NCBI GenBank assembly: GCA_020636475.1
Contig: JACJXU010000016.1
Location: forward strand, 1-34,745
Direction: 5' to 3'
Source: Chitinophagales bacterium
GTDB taxonomy: Bacteria; Bacteroidota; Bacteroidia; Chitinophagales; UBA2359
Length of the DNA: 34,745 nt
Shown here: piece after piece, positions 16,715 to 24,745 of the stretch
How the letters are laid out: the number at the start of each line of letters is the position of its first letter
Numbering within the stretch: the first letter of the stretch is position 1
Program-made: the position numbers and the translations under genes
Notes under the pieces: model-generated
Told to the model about the DNA's origin: nothing
The model's input: the letters and a program-made list of their open reading frames with translations, nothing else
The model's database searches: none

Positions 16715-17152
16715 TTATCGCTTGCTGTGGAAATGCCTGTATATTAAGGCTCTTTTGACATCGTTGATTAATGCCATTTGTTCGTAAATATGTTTTTGCT
16801 TGGCTTCTAAGAGTTTGACTTTTTCTACATCTTGCAAAAAATCCTTTGGCTTTATGCTTACCCGCTTGGCTTGTTCTTGAACCACTTGTTTAAAATCGGA
16901 AATTCTTATAAATGGAATGACTGACCCTGTATGATATGGGTAGAAATGCTTTGTTTTCCATAAGCCAAAAAGCAAGGTGGTATAAAAGTCCTTTTCAGCT
17001 TGGTTTTTACAAGCTAATACAAAACAATTTGGGCAAGGTGTTTCAAGTGGTTTACCACTATTTAAGCCCCTGCTCAAGGCGTAAATATCAAATTCATTAA
17101 CTGGATTTTTGGGGTTGAATGTGTAAATTTTTATTGACCTCATAAGAAACAT
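16715..17152 (-). CDS. DUF6943-like hypothetical protein
   Basis: The 145-aa product has the pattern LNSGKPLETPCPNCFVLACKN (about 31-51), which I associate with the Bacteroidota-specific DUF6943 family of unknown function. A CPNC pair could bind metal but there is no second pair. The C-terminal third is a Lys/Glu-rich helix. No signal peptide is seen. Translation may start at the first ATG (17152) or at the internal ATG three codons later (MRSIKIYTFNP). The gene is isolated and bracketed by two related palindromic elements, as if it were a movable unit. The family name is from memory and moderately sure; no function can be given. Confidence 0.65.
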   Translation of the reverse strand: MFLMRSIKIYTFNPKNPVNEFDIYALSRGLNSGKPLETPCPNCFVLACKNQAEKDFYTTLLFGLWKTKHFYPYHTGSVIPFIRISDFKQVVQEQAKRVSIKPKDFLQDVEKVKLLEAKQKHIYEQMALINDVKRALIYRHFHSKR

Positions 17153-17233
17153 TGCTTTAATAGTTACCTGCTTTGTTCCTTGCTGTGGCTAAAACCAACA
17201 AATATTTTTACAAAGAAAAAAACAGAAAAAAAA

Positions 17234-17406
17234 GAAAGCATCTAAAAGGGTGGCGGGGCAAAAAAGCCAAAAGGAAACGGAATAAGTGCCGAAGGCTGAA
17301 AGGCAAATACCAATAAAAAATACTTAGATTATTTGCCTTTCATTATGCCGTAGTCTTTTGGATTTTTTAGTGTGTAGACTTGTGCAAGCCACCTAACTTT
17401 GCTTTC
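17234..17406. repeat. Large imperfect palindromic element, copy B
   Basis: The outer arms GAAAGCA (17234-17240) and TGCTTTC (17400-17406), then GGTGGC/GCCACC, enclose CCAAAAGGAAACGGAATAAG and its near-complement CATTATGCCGTAGTCTTTTGG, with a GGCAAAT/ATTTGCC inner stem. The two 20-bp inner motifs are almost identical to those of copy A while outer arms and loop differ, so this is a repeat family, not one duplicated block. Confidence 0.8.
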
Positions 17407-17846
17407 CTTTTTATTCGGTTTGTTTTTTCTCTTTGGAAAACTTCTTGCATCGTTCTTGTTTTTAAATATCAAAAAATTAAATCTTATTGTAGCGTAGGAA
17501 TGGGGCAAACAAGTCGCAGAAAAAATAAAGCATACCTACCGTTGTAGCATTGGTAAAAAGCAAGTGTATGAGGTACGAAATACTCTTGCTGTGGGGTGCT
17601 AAAAATAAGGTGTGAAATTTATGTAGTGCAATGAAGTGAAGGCAAATTTGCGATAGCCTGCCGAAACGAAATGAAACGCAATAAATGAACACTTTATTTA
17701 GCACATTGGCATCAATAAAAAATGCTTTAATTTTTTCTACACCTTTGAAAGGGTGGTTGGGGTGTGTGGCTTTACTCATTGCATTTTTATTTTTTTAATG
17801 GTATTCGTGAATTTGCTTCGCTTCATTTGGGGGGTGAAGCGTAGGT

Positions 17847-18274
17847 AAAAAATACGGCTTCACACTTGCATTAAAAAGAACCTATGAAAAATAACTACTA
17901 TCCTTTTTAATGCAAGGGTGCTAAGGTATTGGCTATTTAACATAATGTTCTTATAGGACATTTTTTGCGTTGGCATAGTCGCCTATAAGCGTTGGTAAAA
18001 TGTACTATAAGGCAACATTATGTTATTTAGCTTCAGGCAGTTTTTATACTGGCATAAGCGAAGTGGTGGTGGTGGTTGGAACGAAGCGTTTTTTTGTTGC
18101 TATGCTGTGGGTTGGCTTGGCTCTTTGGCTGTGGAACGAAGTGGAACAGGCAATGTGCCAACAGCGTAGGTAGCATAGCCACAAAAAATATGACAGTTAA
18201 AAACTGACTGCAATACCTTAGAGGGCTCTGTGCGTTGGCTTTGTGTGTTGGCAAAGCCCTAAGCCGTATTTTTT
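17847..18274. repeat. Nested 0.43-kb palindromic structure
   Basis: Exact outer arms AAAAAATACGGCTT (17847-17860) and AAGCCGTATTTTTT (18261-18274) enclose several further inverted pairs. These include CTTGCATTAAAAAG/CTTTTTAATGCAAG (17865-17878, 17903-17916), CTAAGGTATTG/CAATACCTTAG (17921-17931, 18211-18221), and AACATAATGTT/AACATTATGTT around 17940-18025. The whole could fold as a branched cruciform in DNA or RNA. Confidence 0.8.
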
Positions 18275-18292
18275 TGTGTGTTGGCTTGGGGG

Positions 18293-19177
18293 TTATTTAA
18301 CTTTAGGATTTTGAACTTGCAAAAATGAAAATAGGTTTTTGTTCCCCCTCATCATAACCAAAACTAAAATAGCTCCATATATGATTTGTCTATAATTAGC
18401 AGAATCTGAATTGGAAATGCCTACAAATCTTAAAACTTCGGGTAATAAAATCATAAATACTGAAGCATAAAAGCTACCTTTTAAATTACCCATACCCCCA
18501 ATGATAACAATAGACAAAATAAAAATTGATTCATTAACTGTAAAACTTGTTGGGTCTATGTATGTGATATAATGAGCATATAAAGCACCAGGAATGGAAG
18601 CTAAAACTGCACTAATGGTAAAGGATAACACTTTTAATTGTTTTACATTTTTACCTATGCTTTGGGTATAAATTTCATCTTCACAAATGGCTTTTAAGGA
18701 TTTACCAAAACCCGAATTGACAAGATTATTTAGTACCAACCAAACCAACAACATCAATGCCAAAGAAAGTAGTAAAAAACTAATTTTACTGCTCACCTCA
18801 AAACCGAAAAATGAAATGGCAGGAATACCCGGAATGCCTAAAGGACCTTTGGTAACCTGCATCCAATTGTTCATTATAGAAAAAATAATTACCTGAATAC
18901 CTAAGGTGCAAACAATAAAATAATCATCTACAGTACGCAAAGCAATTAATGAAACAACATAACTGACACCGAAACTCAATAACATTGCCACTGGTAAATT
19001 GAACCAAAAAGGGAAGCCATACTGTACAGAAAGAATAGCCGAAGTATAAGCACCAATACCATAAAAACCTGCTTGAGCCAAAGATATTAAACCTGTAAAG
19101 CCTGCATTTAAATTAAGGCTTTGTGCAAGCATTGTGTAAAAACAGATTAATATGATAAGATGCAAAATGTACTCCAT
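18293..19177 (-). CDS. Branched-chain-amino-acid-type ABC permease, LivM-like
   Basis: This 294-aa inner-membrane permease belongs to the LivH/LivM (HAAT) family. It has about eight hydrophobic segments, the N-terminal signature GFTGLISLAQAGFYGIGAY (28-46), and a cytoplasmic loop with IIGGMGNLKGSFYASVFMI near 230-248 that contacts the ATPases. With LivH, LivG, LivF and the solute-binding protein in the same operon it would complete an importer for branched-chain amino acids, amides or a related small solute. The substrate cannot be deduced. Its ATG overlaps the LivH stop in a TAATG, so translation is coupled. It is the last gene of the string; a giant palindrome follows. Confidence 0.88.
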   Translation of the reverse strand: MEYILHLIILICFYTMLAQSLNLNAGFTGLISLAQAGFYGIGAYTSAILSVQYGFPFWFNLPVAMLLSFGVSYVVSLIALRTVDDYFIVCTLGIQVIIFSIMNNWMQVTKGPLGIPGIPAISFFGFEVSSKISFLLLSLALMLLVWLVLNNLVNSGFGKSLKAICEDEIYTQSIGKNVKQLKVLSFTISAVLASIPGALYAHYITYIDPTSFTVNESIFILSIVIIGGMGNLKGSFYASVFMILLPEVLRFVGISNSDSANYRQIIYGAILVLVMMRGNKNLFSFLQVQNPKVK

Positions 19178-20049
19178 TAGATTTCTACTTTTTTTAATTT
19201 TTTACCTGAAAAGCCCAATGGTTTCCATAAAAGAAAGGCAATAAGTATAATGTAAGTTGCTGCATCCATCCATTTGGTATCTAAATAGTAAGCCACTAAA
19301 TTTTGTGCAGATGCCAACAACAAGCTACCCAACAATAAACCTCTGAAACTGCCTACACCACCTATTATCATTGCTACAATACCATACAACAATAAGTTAA
19401 AACCCATTGTAGGTGTAAGATTGGTATCATAGGCATATAAAATACCAGCAATAGCAGCCAATGCCGAACTAACAGCAGTAACAATAAGAATAATTTTATT
19501 GGATGAAATACCATAGATAGTTGCAAACTCTGCATTTTCAGAAACGGCACGGATTTGTTTGCCTAAGGTTGTGTAATTATAGAGCAAATACATACCTATA
19601 AAGACGAAAGCAGAAACAGCAATTGTAAAAATTTGAACCGTTGTAATGTATGCACCAAATATTTGATGACCTACAGCTATTTCTCCTATGTTGAGGCTTT
19701 TTGTATCATCTCCGAAATACAATGAAATACAATTTTGCAAAATAGTATATAAGCCAATAGATGCTACTAAAAAGGCAAATGACGGTAATTTGCGATTACG
19801 CATTTGTTTGAATATGAACAACTCTGATAATAAGCCAATAGATACTGATAAAATAATTGCAATAATTATTGCTATGTATAACGGCTGATGAAAGCTATAT
19901 AGCAATAAATATGATAAATATGCACCGAAAGTAATTACAACAGCTTGTGCGATATTAAAATTTTTTAATAGATAATAATTCATTGAAATAGAAAGAGCTA
20001 ATAAAACTATTATCATATGATTGTGCAAAATATTTAAAATGAGCTGCAT
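19177..20049 (-). CDS. Branched-chain-amino-acid-type ABC permease, LivH-like
   Basis: This inner-membrane permease has about eight hydrophobic helices. Family features include LNFNIAQA-type helix (LKNFNIAQAVVITFGAYLSY) and the ATPase-contacting loop VAMIIGGVGSFRGLLLGSLLL. The open frame starts at 20076 and would overlap the SDR gene by 22 bp. The internal ATG at 20049 (MQLILNIL, 290 aa) begins 5 bp after the SDR stop and gives the usual short N-terminus, so I prefer it. It is the partner of LivM. The pair is separated from LivG/LivF by three genes, which differs from the usual contiguous livHMGF order. Confidence 0.87.
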   Translation of the reverse strand: MQLILNILHNHMIIVLLALSISMNYYLLKNFNIAQAVVITFGAYLSYLLLYSFHQPLYIAIIIAIILSVSIGLLSELFIFKQMRNRKLPSFAFLVASIGLYTILQNCISLYFGDDTKSLNIGEIAVGHQIFGAYITTVQIFTIAVSAFVFIGMYLLYNYTTLGKQIRAVSENAEFATIYGISSNKIILIVTAVSSALAAIAGILYAYDTNLTPTMGFNLLLYGIVAMIIGGVGSFRGLLLGSLLLASAQNLVAYYLDTKWMDAATYIILIAFLLWKPLGFSGKKLKKVEI

Positions 20050-20054
20050 AACTA

Positions 20055-20906
20055 CTAAGAGTTTTGGTGTGTCCATTGACCTTGAGAAACCATATTAATT
20101 GAAAGGATATTAGCTTCGCTAACTAAACAAGTATAAACAACATCAGCAACGCATAAAGGATTCATTTTAGGAATATCAGATGTATCGTAATTATATCCAA
20201 ATTCTTTACCTATTCTTCTTACAGATTTTACTACAGCATTATTGTCATACAAACCTGTATCAACAATACCAGGCATTATTTCTGAAAATAGTATATTCCT
20301 TTTACTTAACTCCAAAGATAATGCTCTAACTGCATTGTGTAAACCTCCTTTTGCACTTGAATGGGAATAACCAAGAGGATAAGAACGAATACCACTCATT
20401 GAATTTATTACCACCACCTTAGATAAAAGTTGATTTGAAAAAAAAGGCAGAAGACCTTTCATCATAATTAGCAATGACTTTACTACAGTTGTAAATTCTA
20501 AAGATGGTAAATCAACTGGAATTTCTTCTATTGGCAAATATGGATTATCGTCTTTTAAATCATAAGACCCTGTACTTAAACCTGCACTGTGAACGTAATA
20601 ATAATTACTTTCATTAGAGAGATTTTTAAAAAACTGGTGGCAACTTTCTTCATTTAAAATATCAATTGGATATATTGCAACTGTAATATTTGGGAATAAC
20701 ATTAAAATGTCTTTTCTTATTATTTCTAACTTTTCAATTGTCCTTGAAATTAGTATAATATTATATCCTTTTTGAGCAAGTATTTTCGCAGTTGCAGTCC
20801 CGATATTAATTTTTACATTTTCTGATGTAAAAATATTTTCAGATGAGTTAAAGTTTTCATTATGCCTAAAGCCTGTACCTGTTATAATTACCGTGTTATT
20901 ATTCAT
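20055..20906 (-). CDS. Short-chain dehydrogenase/reductase with altered catalytic motif
   Basis: The 283-aa protein has an SDR Rossmann fold: VIITGTG (6-12), a late NIGTATA (34-40), SRT after strand 2, HSAG (106-109) in place of NNAG, VINSMSG (167-172) with the catalytic Ser region, SHSSAKGGL (181-189) and MPGIVDTGL (211-219). Two oddities stand out. About 20 residues separate the two halves of the glycine-rich NAD(P)-binding loop, and the residue four before K186, normally the catalytic Tyr, is His182; the nearest Tyr is Y180. It may therefore be a nucleotide-binding sensor or an unusual reductase. It starts 1 bp after the preceding gene. The fold is certain, the activity is not. Confidence 0.82.
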   Translation of the reverse strand: MNNNTVIITGTGFRHNENFNSSENIFTSENVKINIGTATAKILAQKGYNIILISRTIEKLEIIRKDILMLFPNITVAIYPIDILNEESCHQFFKNLSNESNYYYVHSAGLSTGSYDLKDDNPYLPIEEIPVDLPSLEFTTVVKSLLIMMKGLLPFFSNQLLSKVVVINSMSGIRSYPLGYSHSSAKGGLHNAVRALSLELSKRNILFSEIMPGIVDTGLYDNNAVVKSVRRIGKEFGYNYDTSDIPKMNPLCVADVVYTCLVSEANILSINMVSQGQWTHQNS

Positions 20907-20907
20907 T

Positions 20908-22143
20908 CTACTTAAAATATATGTGACAAAATTCGTTGTTTATTTCAAAATTATTTTTATCAATCCCTGCATTGAATAGTATTGCCTTCTCATTATAGTT
21001 ATTTTTAAGATATTTACATAATTCGTTAATAAAATGCTGTATTTCAATTTTCTCAATATCTTCTAACTTTTTGGTTGCTAAGAAATCTTCTTTTCTGTAA
21101 ATAACATCAAAATTTGTTTCATATTGAGCTAACATTAAATCTATCTTATTGTTATTGTCTTCTAAATCATATTCAATACTTGATATAAAGCTTTTTAATC
21201 TTTGGAAAAGTTCTTTTTTATTCTTTTCAAAAAAATCAGATAGTACAGAAGTATTGATAAAATATATATAACATCCAAACAAATCGTGACCGGCAATTAA
21301 AGTCTCAATAATACTTCGGTTGTTTTCAATTTCATTTTCAGATAAAAAATAAAAACGTATGTATATTTTTTTTGATTTTAGATAATTTTCAAGAGTGTTT
21401 ACATTGTCAAGAGACAATGAAGATAATTCATCAATAATTTGAAATTTACTTTTCTCAAATTCTAAAAAAACGGAATCTTCTCTATTTTTTGAAAACCACA
21501 ACTTTGAAATACTACTCTTATCATTTAATTTTTGTTTAAGAGAAGCGACATAATTATTTATTAAAAAAAAATTATATGTTGGATTAAGCCACTCAGATGG
21601 TGTAGCTTGTGTTATTGATACAGCACCATTTACTTTATGAAGTAAATTTATTGATTCATTATCGGGAGCAAATTCCAGTGTTTTTCCAGTACGATTATTC
21701 ATCGTTTTTAAAAAATAGCTTATAGCTCTTAGATTTCTTGTTTTTATAAGTATTTCTGGATTATCAATATCATATAAAATTGATTTTATTAATTTGAATA
21801 ATTCATCTTTTACATCAAAACCTGTTTTGTTTCTAAGTTTTAAATTAAGTTTAATATTATTTAGAATTATAGTTCTAATAATAAATGTAAAAGAAAATGA
21901 TATAAAAAAATTTAAAAGCAATATAGTCCAATGGTTGCTTATAGTAGTAAATACTTTACCCCATTCACCTGAATTTGAAATGTAATTGTTATAAAACTCT
22001 TTTCCAAATGTATAAATCAATCCAATAATTAATGCCCAAATAAAGTCTTTAGCAATATTTATTTTTAAGATAAAATATTTATCATCATCATAATAAACTT
22101 GCAATTTTTCCCATAATGCTTTACTCTTGGTTCTTATTTCCAT
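20908..22143 (-). CDS. Two-transmembrane protein with large soluble domain, unknown function
   Basis: I do not recognise this 411-aa protein. A charged N-terminus is followed by two hydrophobic segments (about 29-47 and 72-93) with a short loop, then some 315 residues of mixed alpha/beta character that are probably cytoplasmic by the positive-inside rule. The segment KIYIRFYFLSENEIENNRSI...LFGCYIYFIN (about 265-300) looks like a strand-helix-strand of a nucleotide-binding or receiver-like fold, but no motif confirms that. It sits 3 bp after the solute-binding protein gene and 1 bp before the SDR gene, inside the transporter block. That position suggests an accessory membrane sensor or effector of the system. 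Confidence 0.7.
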   Translation of the reverse strand: MEIRTKSKALWEKLQVYYDDDKYFILKINIAKDFIWALIIGLIYTFGKEFYNNYISNSGEWGKVFTTISNHWTILLLNFFISFSFTFIIRTIILNNIKLNLKLRNKTGFDVKDELFKLIKSILYDIDNPEILIKTRNLRAISYFLKTMNNRTGKTLEFAPDNESINLLHKVNGAVSITQATPSEWLNPTYNFFLINNYVASLKQKLNDKSSISKLWFSKNREDSVFLEFEKSKFQIIDELSSLSLDNVNTLENYLKSKKIYIRFYFLSENEIENNRSIIETLIAGHDLFGCYIYFINTSVLSDFFEKNKKELFQRLKSFISSIEYDLEDNNNKIDLMLAQYETNFDVIYRKEDFLATKKLEDIEKIEIQHFINELCKYLKNNYNEKAILFNAGIDKNNFEINNEFCHIYFK

Positions 22144-22146
22144 TAT

Positions 22147-23280
22147 TTAATCTTTAAAAAAGAAATTACCACTTTTTATTTCTTTAATTGAAAACCCTTG
22201 CTGAACATCCCCGTTTTTGTCAAAGGTTATCAAACCAGTTACGCCATTGAAATTCTTCAAAGTATATAGATATGTTTTATAATCCGTGTTATTTGTTGAA
22301 CAATCAAAAGCAGTTTTCAATGCCAACTTTGTTGCATCATAAACAGAAGCTGCATAAAAATCAGGCAAAGTATTGAACTTTTTTTGATACGCATCAACAA
22401 AGTATTTTGTAGTTACTCCAGTGTCTGATGAATTGTAACTACGGTAAGTGTATAGAGTCCCATTCAAAAAATCGCCTAACTTATTTAATAGGTCGTTATC
22501 CTCTATCATTGTTGAACCTGTAAATTGAGGTTTGTAATTTTGCTCTTTACATTGACTGAAAAAATCAATCTGTTCTTTTTGAGAAACGATGTAAAGCAAA
22601 TCTACCATCTCATTTTTTAGTTTATTAATAATGATTCTGAAATCTTTTTGTGTTGGATTATAACCGTTTTCAAAAACGATATTCAAATTCTCGGCTTTTG
22701 CACTTTCTATGAAATTTTTCTTTAGCCCAACACCGTAATCATTATTGATATAAATTACACCAATTCTTTTACTTTTGAAATTATTTGCAATATAGTTAGC
22801 CATTGATTTGCCTTCAAAAGCATCAGAAACACAAACTCTAAAAATGTAATCACCTGCATTAGTAACATCGGATGCAGTAGAAGTAGGGGCAATTAGAATG
22901 ATTTTTTTTTCGTTTATTGTTGGTGCAATCCCTAATGTTACACCACTTGCCATTGCTCCTACAACTATTTTGACATTGTCAATAGTGATTAATTTATTGA
23001 GTGAAGATAAAGCTACTTTAACATCGGCTTTATCATCTTCTATTACAATTTCGCAATTTAGGTTTTTGTGATTTGTTTTGAATTCATTAAGTGCAATTAT
23101 CAAACCTTGTTTGCCACTTTCTCCATACTTTGCTAAATCACCAGTCAAAGGTAGTAATGCTCCAATTTTAATCTGATCTGATAATTGTGGTTTTATAGAT
23201 TTATTTTTACTCCACCACCAATACCCCAAACCTCCTAAAAGAACAAGGGCTAATACTATTATTAAAGTTTTTTTGCTCAT
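22147..23280 (-). CDS. Membrane-anchored LivJ/LivK-like solute-binding protein
   Basis: This is a 377-aa type 1 periplasmic binding protein (Peripla_BP_6/ANF-receptor family). The first lobe begins IKIGALLPLTGDLAKYGESGKQG (37-59) and continues with the IEDDKAD strand and VGAMASGVTLGIAP. The second lobe contains RIGVIYINNDYGVGLK and FYAASVYDATKLALKTA. Instead of a cleavable signal or lipobox it has an uncleaved-looking N-terminal hydrophobic anchor (5-20, then WWWSKNK), so it probably stays tethered to the inner membrane facing the periplasm. It would deliver solute to LivH/LivM. Ligand contacts resemble those for amino acids or amides, but the ligand is unknown. It begins 4 bp after livF. Confidence 0.87.
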   Translation of the reverse strand: MSKKTLIIVLALVLLGGLGYWWWSKNKSIKPQLSDQIKIGALLPLTGDLAKYGESGKQGLIIALNEFKTNHKNLNCEIVIEDDKADVKVALSSLNKLITIDNVKIVVGAMASGVTLGIAPTINEKKIILIAPTSTASDVTNAGDYIFRVCVSDAFEGKSMANYIANNFKSKRIGVIYINNDYGVGLKKNFIESAKAENLNIVFENGYNPTQKDFRIIINKLKNEMVDLLYIVSQKEQIDFFSQCKEQNYKPQFTGSTMIEDNDLLNKLGDFLNGTLYTYRSYNSSDTGVTTKYFVDAYQKKFNTLPDFYAASVYDATKLALKTAFDCSTNNTDYKTYLYTLKNFNGVTGLITFDKNGDVQQGFSIKEIKSGNFFFKD

Positions 23281-23284
23281 ATCT

Positions 23285-23986
23285 CTATATTAAAATATTA
23301 TTAAAAAATTTGTCGTCAAAAATACTAATTTCTGTAGTATTCTGCACTATATTACCGACTTTTAAGCCAATAATCCTGTTTGCTAAAGGTAAGGCTTCTT
23401 TTATTCGGTGTTCTACCATTATTATTGTGGTGTTGTTTTCTTGTTTTATGGCTTGAATCTGTTCCGAAATTCGTTGTATGGCTTTGGGTGATAAACCAGT
23501 GAATGGTTCGTCTAAAAGCAGTAATTGAGGTTGGTGCAACATTGCCATTGCTAACACTAATTGTTGTCTTTCGCCTCCACTCATCTTCATTGGGTATCTG
23601 TTCCAAAATTCTTTTAAGGTATTAAACTTACTCAAAACCAATTCCAGCCTTTCGGCAAATAGTTTTTTATTATTAAGAGCAAGTCCGCTTATTTCTAAGT
23701 TTTCTTTTACAGTGAGTTGTTCAAATACATTGTTTTTTTGTGGTACATAGCAAATTCCTTTTTGCAGTAAGGCACTTGGTTGCGTATTGGTTATTTCATT
23801 TTCTTTGAAGTAAACTTTACCTGACCATACTTCTGTAATGCCATAAATTGCTTTTAGTAAAGTAGATTTTCCACTACCATTTGAGCCTATGAGTAAGGCA
23901 ATTTCGCCTCTTGAAATTTCAAAAGAATTATCAAAAAGCACTTGCTTTTTATCGTAACCCGTATTTAATTTTTCTACTCTTAACAT
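23285..23986 (-). CDS. ABC transporter ATPase, LivF-like
   Basis: This 233-aa cytoplasmic ATPase has Walker A GSNGSGKST (34-42), Q-loop VPQKNN (81-86), signature MSGGER (135-140), Walker B LLLLDEP (155-161), D-loop GLSP and switch MVEHR. The short form without the LivG-specific insertion, and the MLRVEKLNTGYDKKQVL opening, fit LivF. Its ATG overlaps the LivG stop as TAATG, so the two subunits are made together. It pairs with LivG to drive LivH/LivM. Confidence 0.9.
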   Translation of the reverse strand: MLRVEKLNTGYDKKQVLFDNSFEISRGEIALLIGSNGSGKSTLLKAIYGITEVWSGKVYFKENEITNTQPSALLQKGICYVPQKNNVFEQLTVKENLEISGLALNNKKLFAERLELVLSKFNTLKEFWNRYPMKMSGGERQQLVLAMAMLHQPQLLLLDEPFTGLSPKAIQRISEQIQAIKQENNTTIIMVEHRIKEALPLANRIIGLKVGNIVQNTTEISIFDDKFFNNILI

Positions 23987-24741
23987 TATAAATAGGCATT
24001 TAAAACGATTTCACTTTGTTTCATCTCTGCTATATTTTTAAAATTATGTTTCTGTCCATAAGCCATAAAACAAATACTATCAGCTACTTGGTTAATAAAA
24101 TCGGTATTGTGTTCTATCAGTAAAATAATTTTGCCTTGCTGTTTCAGTCTTAACAGAATTTCAGTAAGCTGTTCTCTATACACAGGGTTTACACCTGCTA
24201 CGGGTTCGTCTAACAATAATAGCTGTGCATCATTGGCAACACAACAAGCTAAAGACAATAATTTCTGCTGACCAAAAGAAATATCACTGGCTAAATTACT
24301 TTCTACTTCTTCTAAATGAAACTGCTGTATTATTTCTCTGGTTCGTTTCTCCAATTCTATTTGTTGTAGTTTTAATTTATTTGGCTTCAAAATGGCATTA
24401 TGCCATTTATCAGATAGGTTGTTTTTAAAAGAAAGTAATATATTTTCTTTTACTGAAATGGTGGTTATCAAACGTAAATCTTGAAATGTTCTACCAATTC
24501 CAATAAGGTTTCTTTTGTACGGACTGAATTTGGTTATATCTGTTTCATTAAAAATAATATTGCCTGATTGAGGTTTTATAAAGCCGTTTATAATGTTGAA
24601 CAAAGTAGATTTTCCTGCTCCATTTGCACCCATTAAGGCATAAATATTTCCTTCGGTTAATTCCAAAGAAAAATCATCTATCACTTTTTTAGTGCCAGTA
24701 TATGAGAAGTTTATATTTATTAATTTTACTGTCATATTCAT
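23986..24741 (-). CDS. ABC transporter ATPase, LivG-like
   Basis: This 251-aa ATPase carries Walker A GANGAGKST (38-46), Q-loop GRTFQD (83-88), signature ISFGQQK (154-160; the family usually reads LSYGQQR), Walker B LLLLDEP (174-180) with AGVNP after it, and a switch IEHN. The insertion between Q-loop and signature is typical of LivG. It starts 4 bp after the Argonaute stop, the junction that ties the transporter block to the defence-type block. Transcription from the same upstream promoter is the simplest reading because no promoter-sized gap exists between them. Confidence 0.9.
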   Translation of the reverse strand: MNMTVKLININFSYTGTKKVIDDFSLELTEGNIYALMGANGAGKSTLFNIINGFIKPQSGNIIFNETDITKFSPYKRNLIGIGRTFQDLRLITTISVKENILLSFKNNLSDKWHNAILKPNKLKLQQIELEKRTREIIQQFHLEEVESNLASDISFGQQKLLSLACCVANDAQLLLLDEPVAGVNPVYREQLTEILLRLKQQGKIILLIEHNTDFINQVADSICFMAYGQKHNFKNIAEMKQSEIVLNAYL

Positions 24742-24745
24742 TTTG

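Larger units (their letters stand above)
17153..18292. other. Long non-coding, palindrome-dominated stretch downstream of the Argonaute-ABC gene string
   Basis: In these 1.14 kb I see no convincing gene. The longest frame (17477-17779, minus) has no recognisable domain and A/T-driven composition. It holds palindromic copy B (17234-17406), an unstructured 0.45-kb section, and the nested palindrome 17847-18274, which begins 19 bp past the last gene of the operon. Confidence 0.6.

Noticed and set aside
16241..16787. Several overlapping short frames on both strands
   Set aside because: They overlap each other and the palindromic element, and their translations are Ser/Phe/Cys-rich with no family pattern.
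17477..17779. Minus-strand frame of 100 codons
   Set aside because: No recognisable domain, composition driven by A/T and palindromic surroundings, and no promoter or Shine-Dalgarno; treated as chance.
12300..18292. CRISPR array in the repeat-rich region
   Set aside because: Repeats are single large palindromes with no regular repeat-spacer periodicity and no cas genes.
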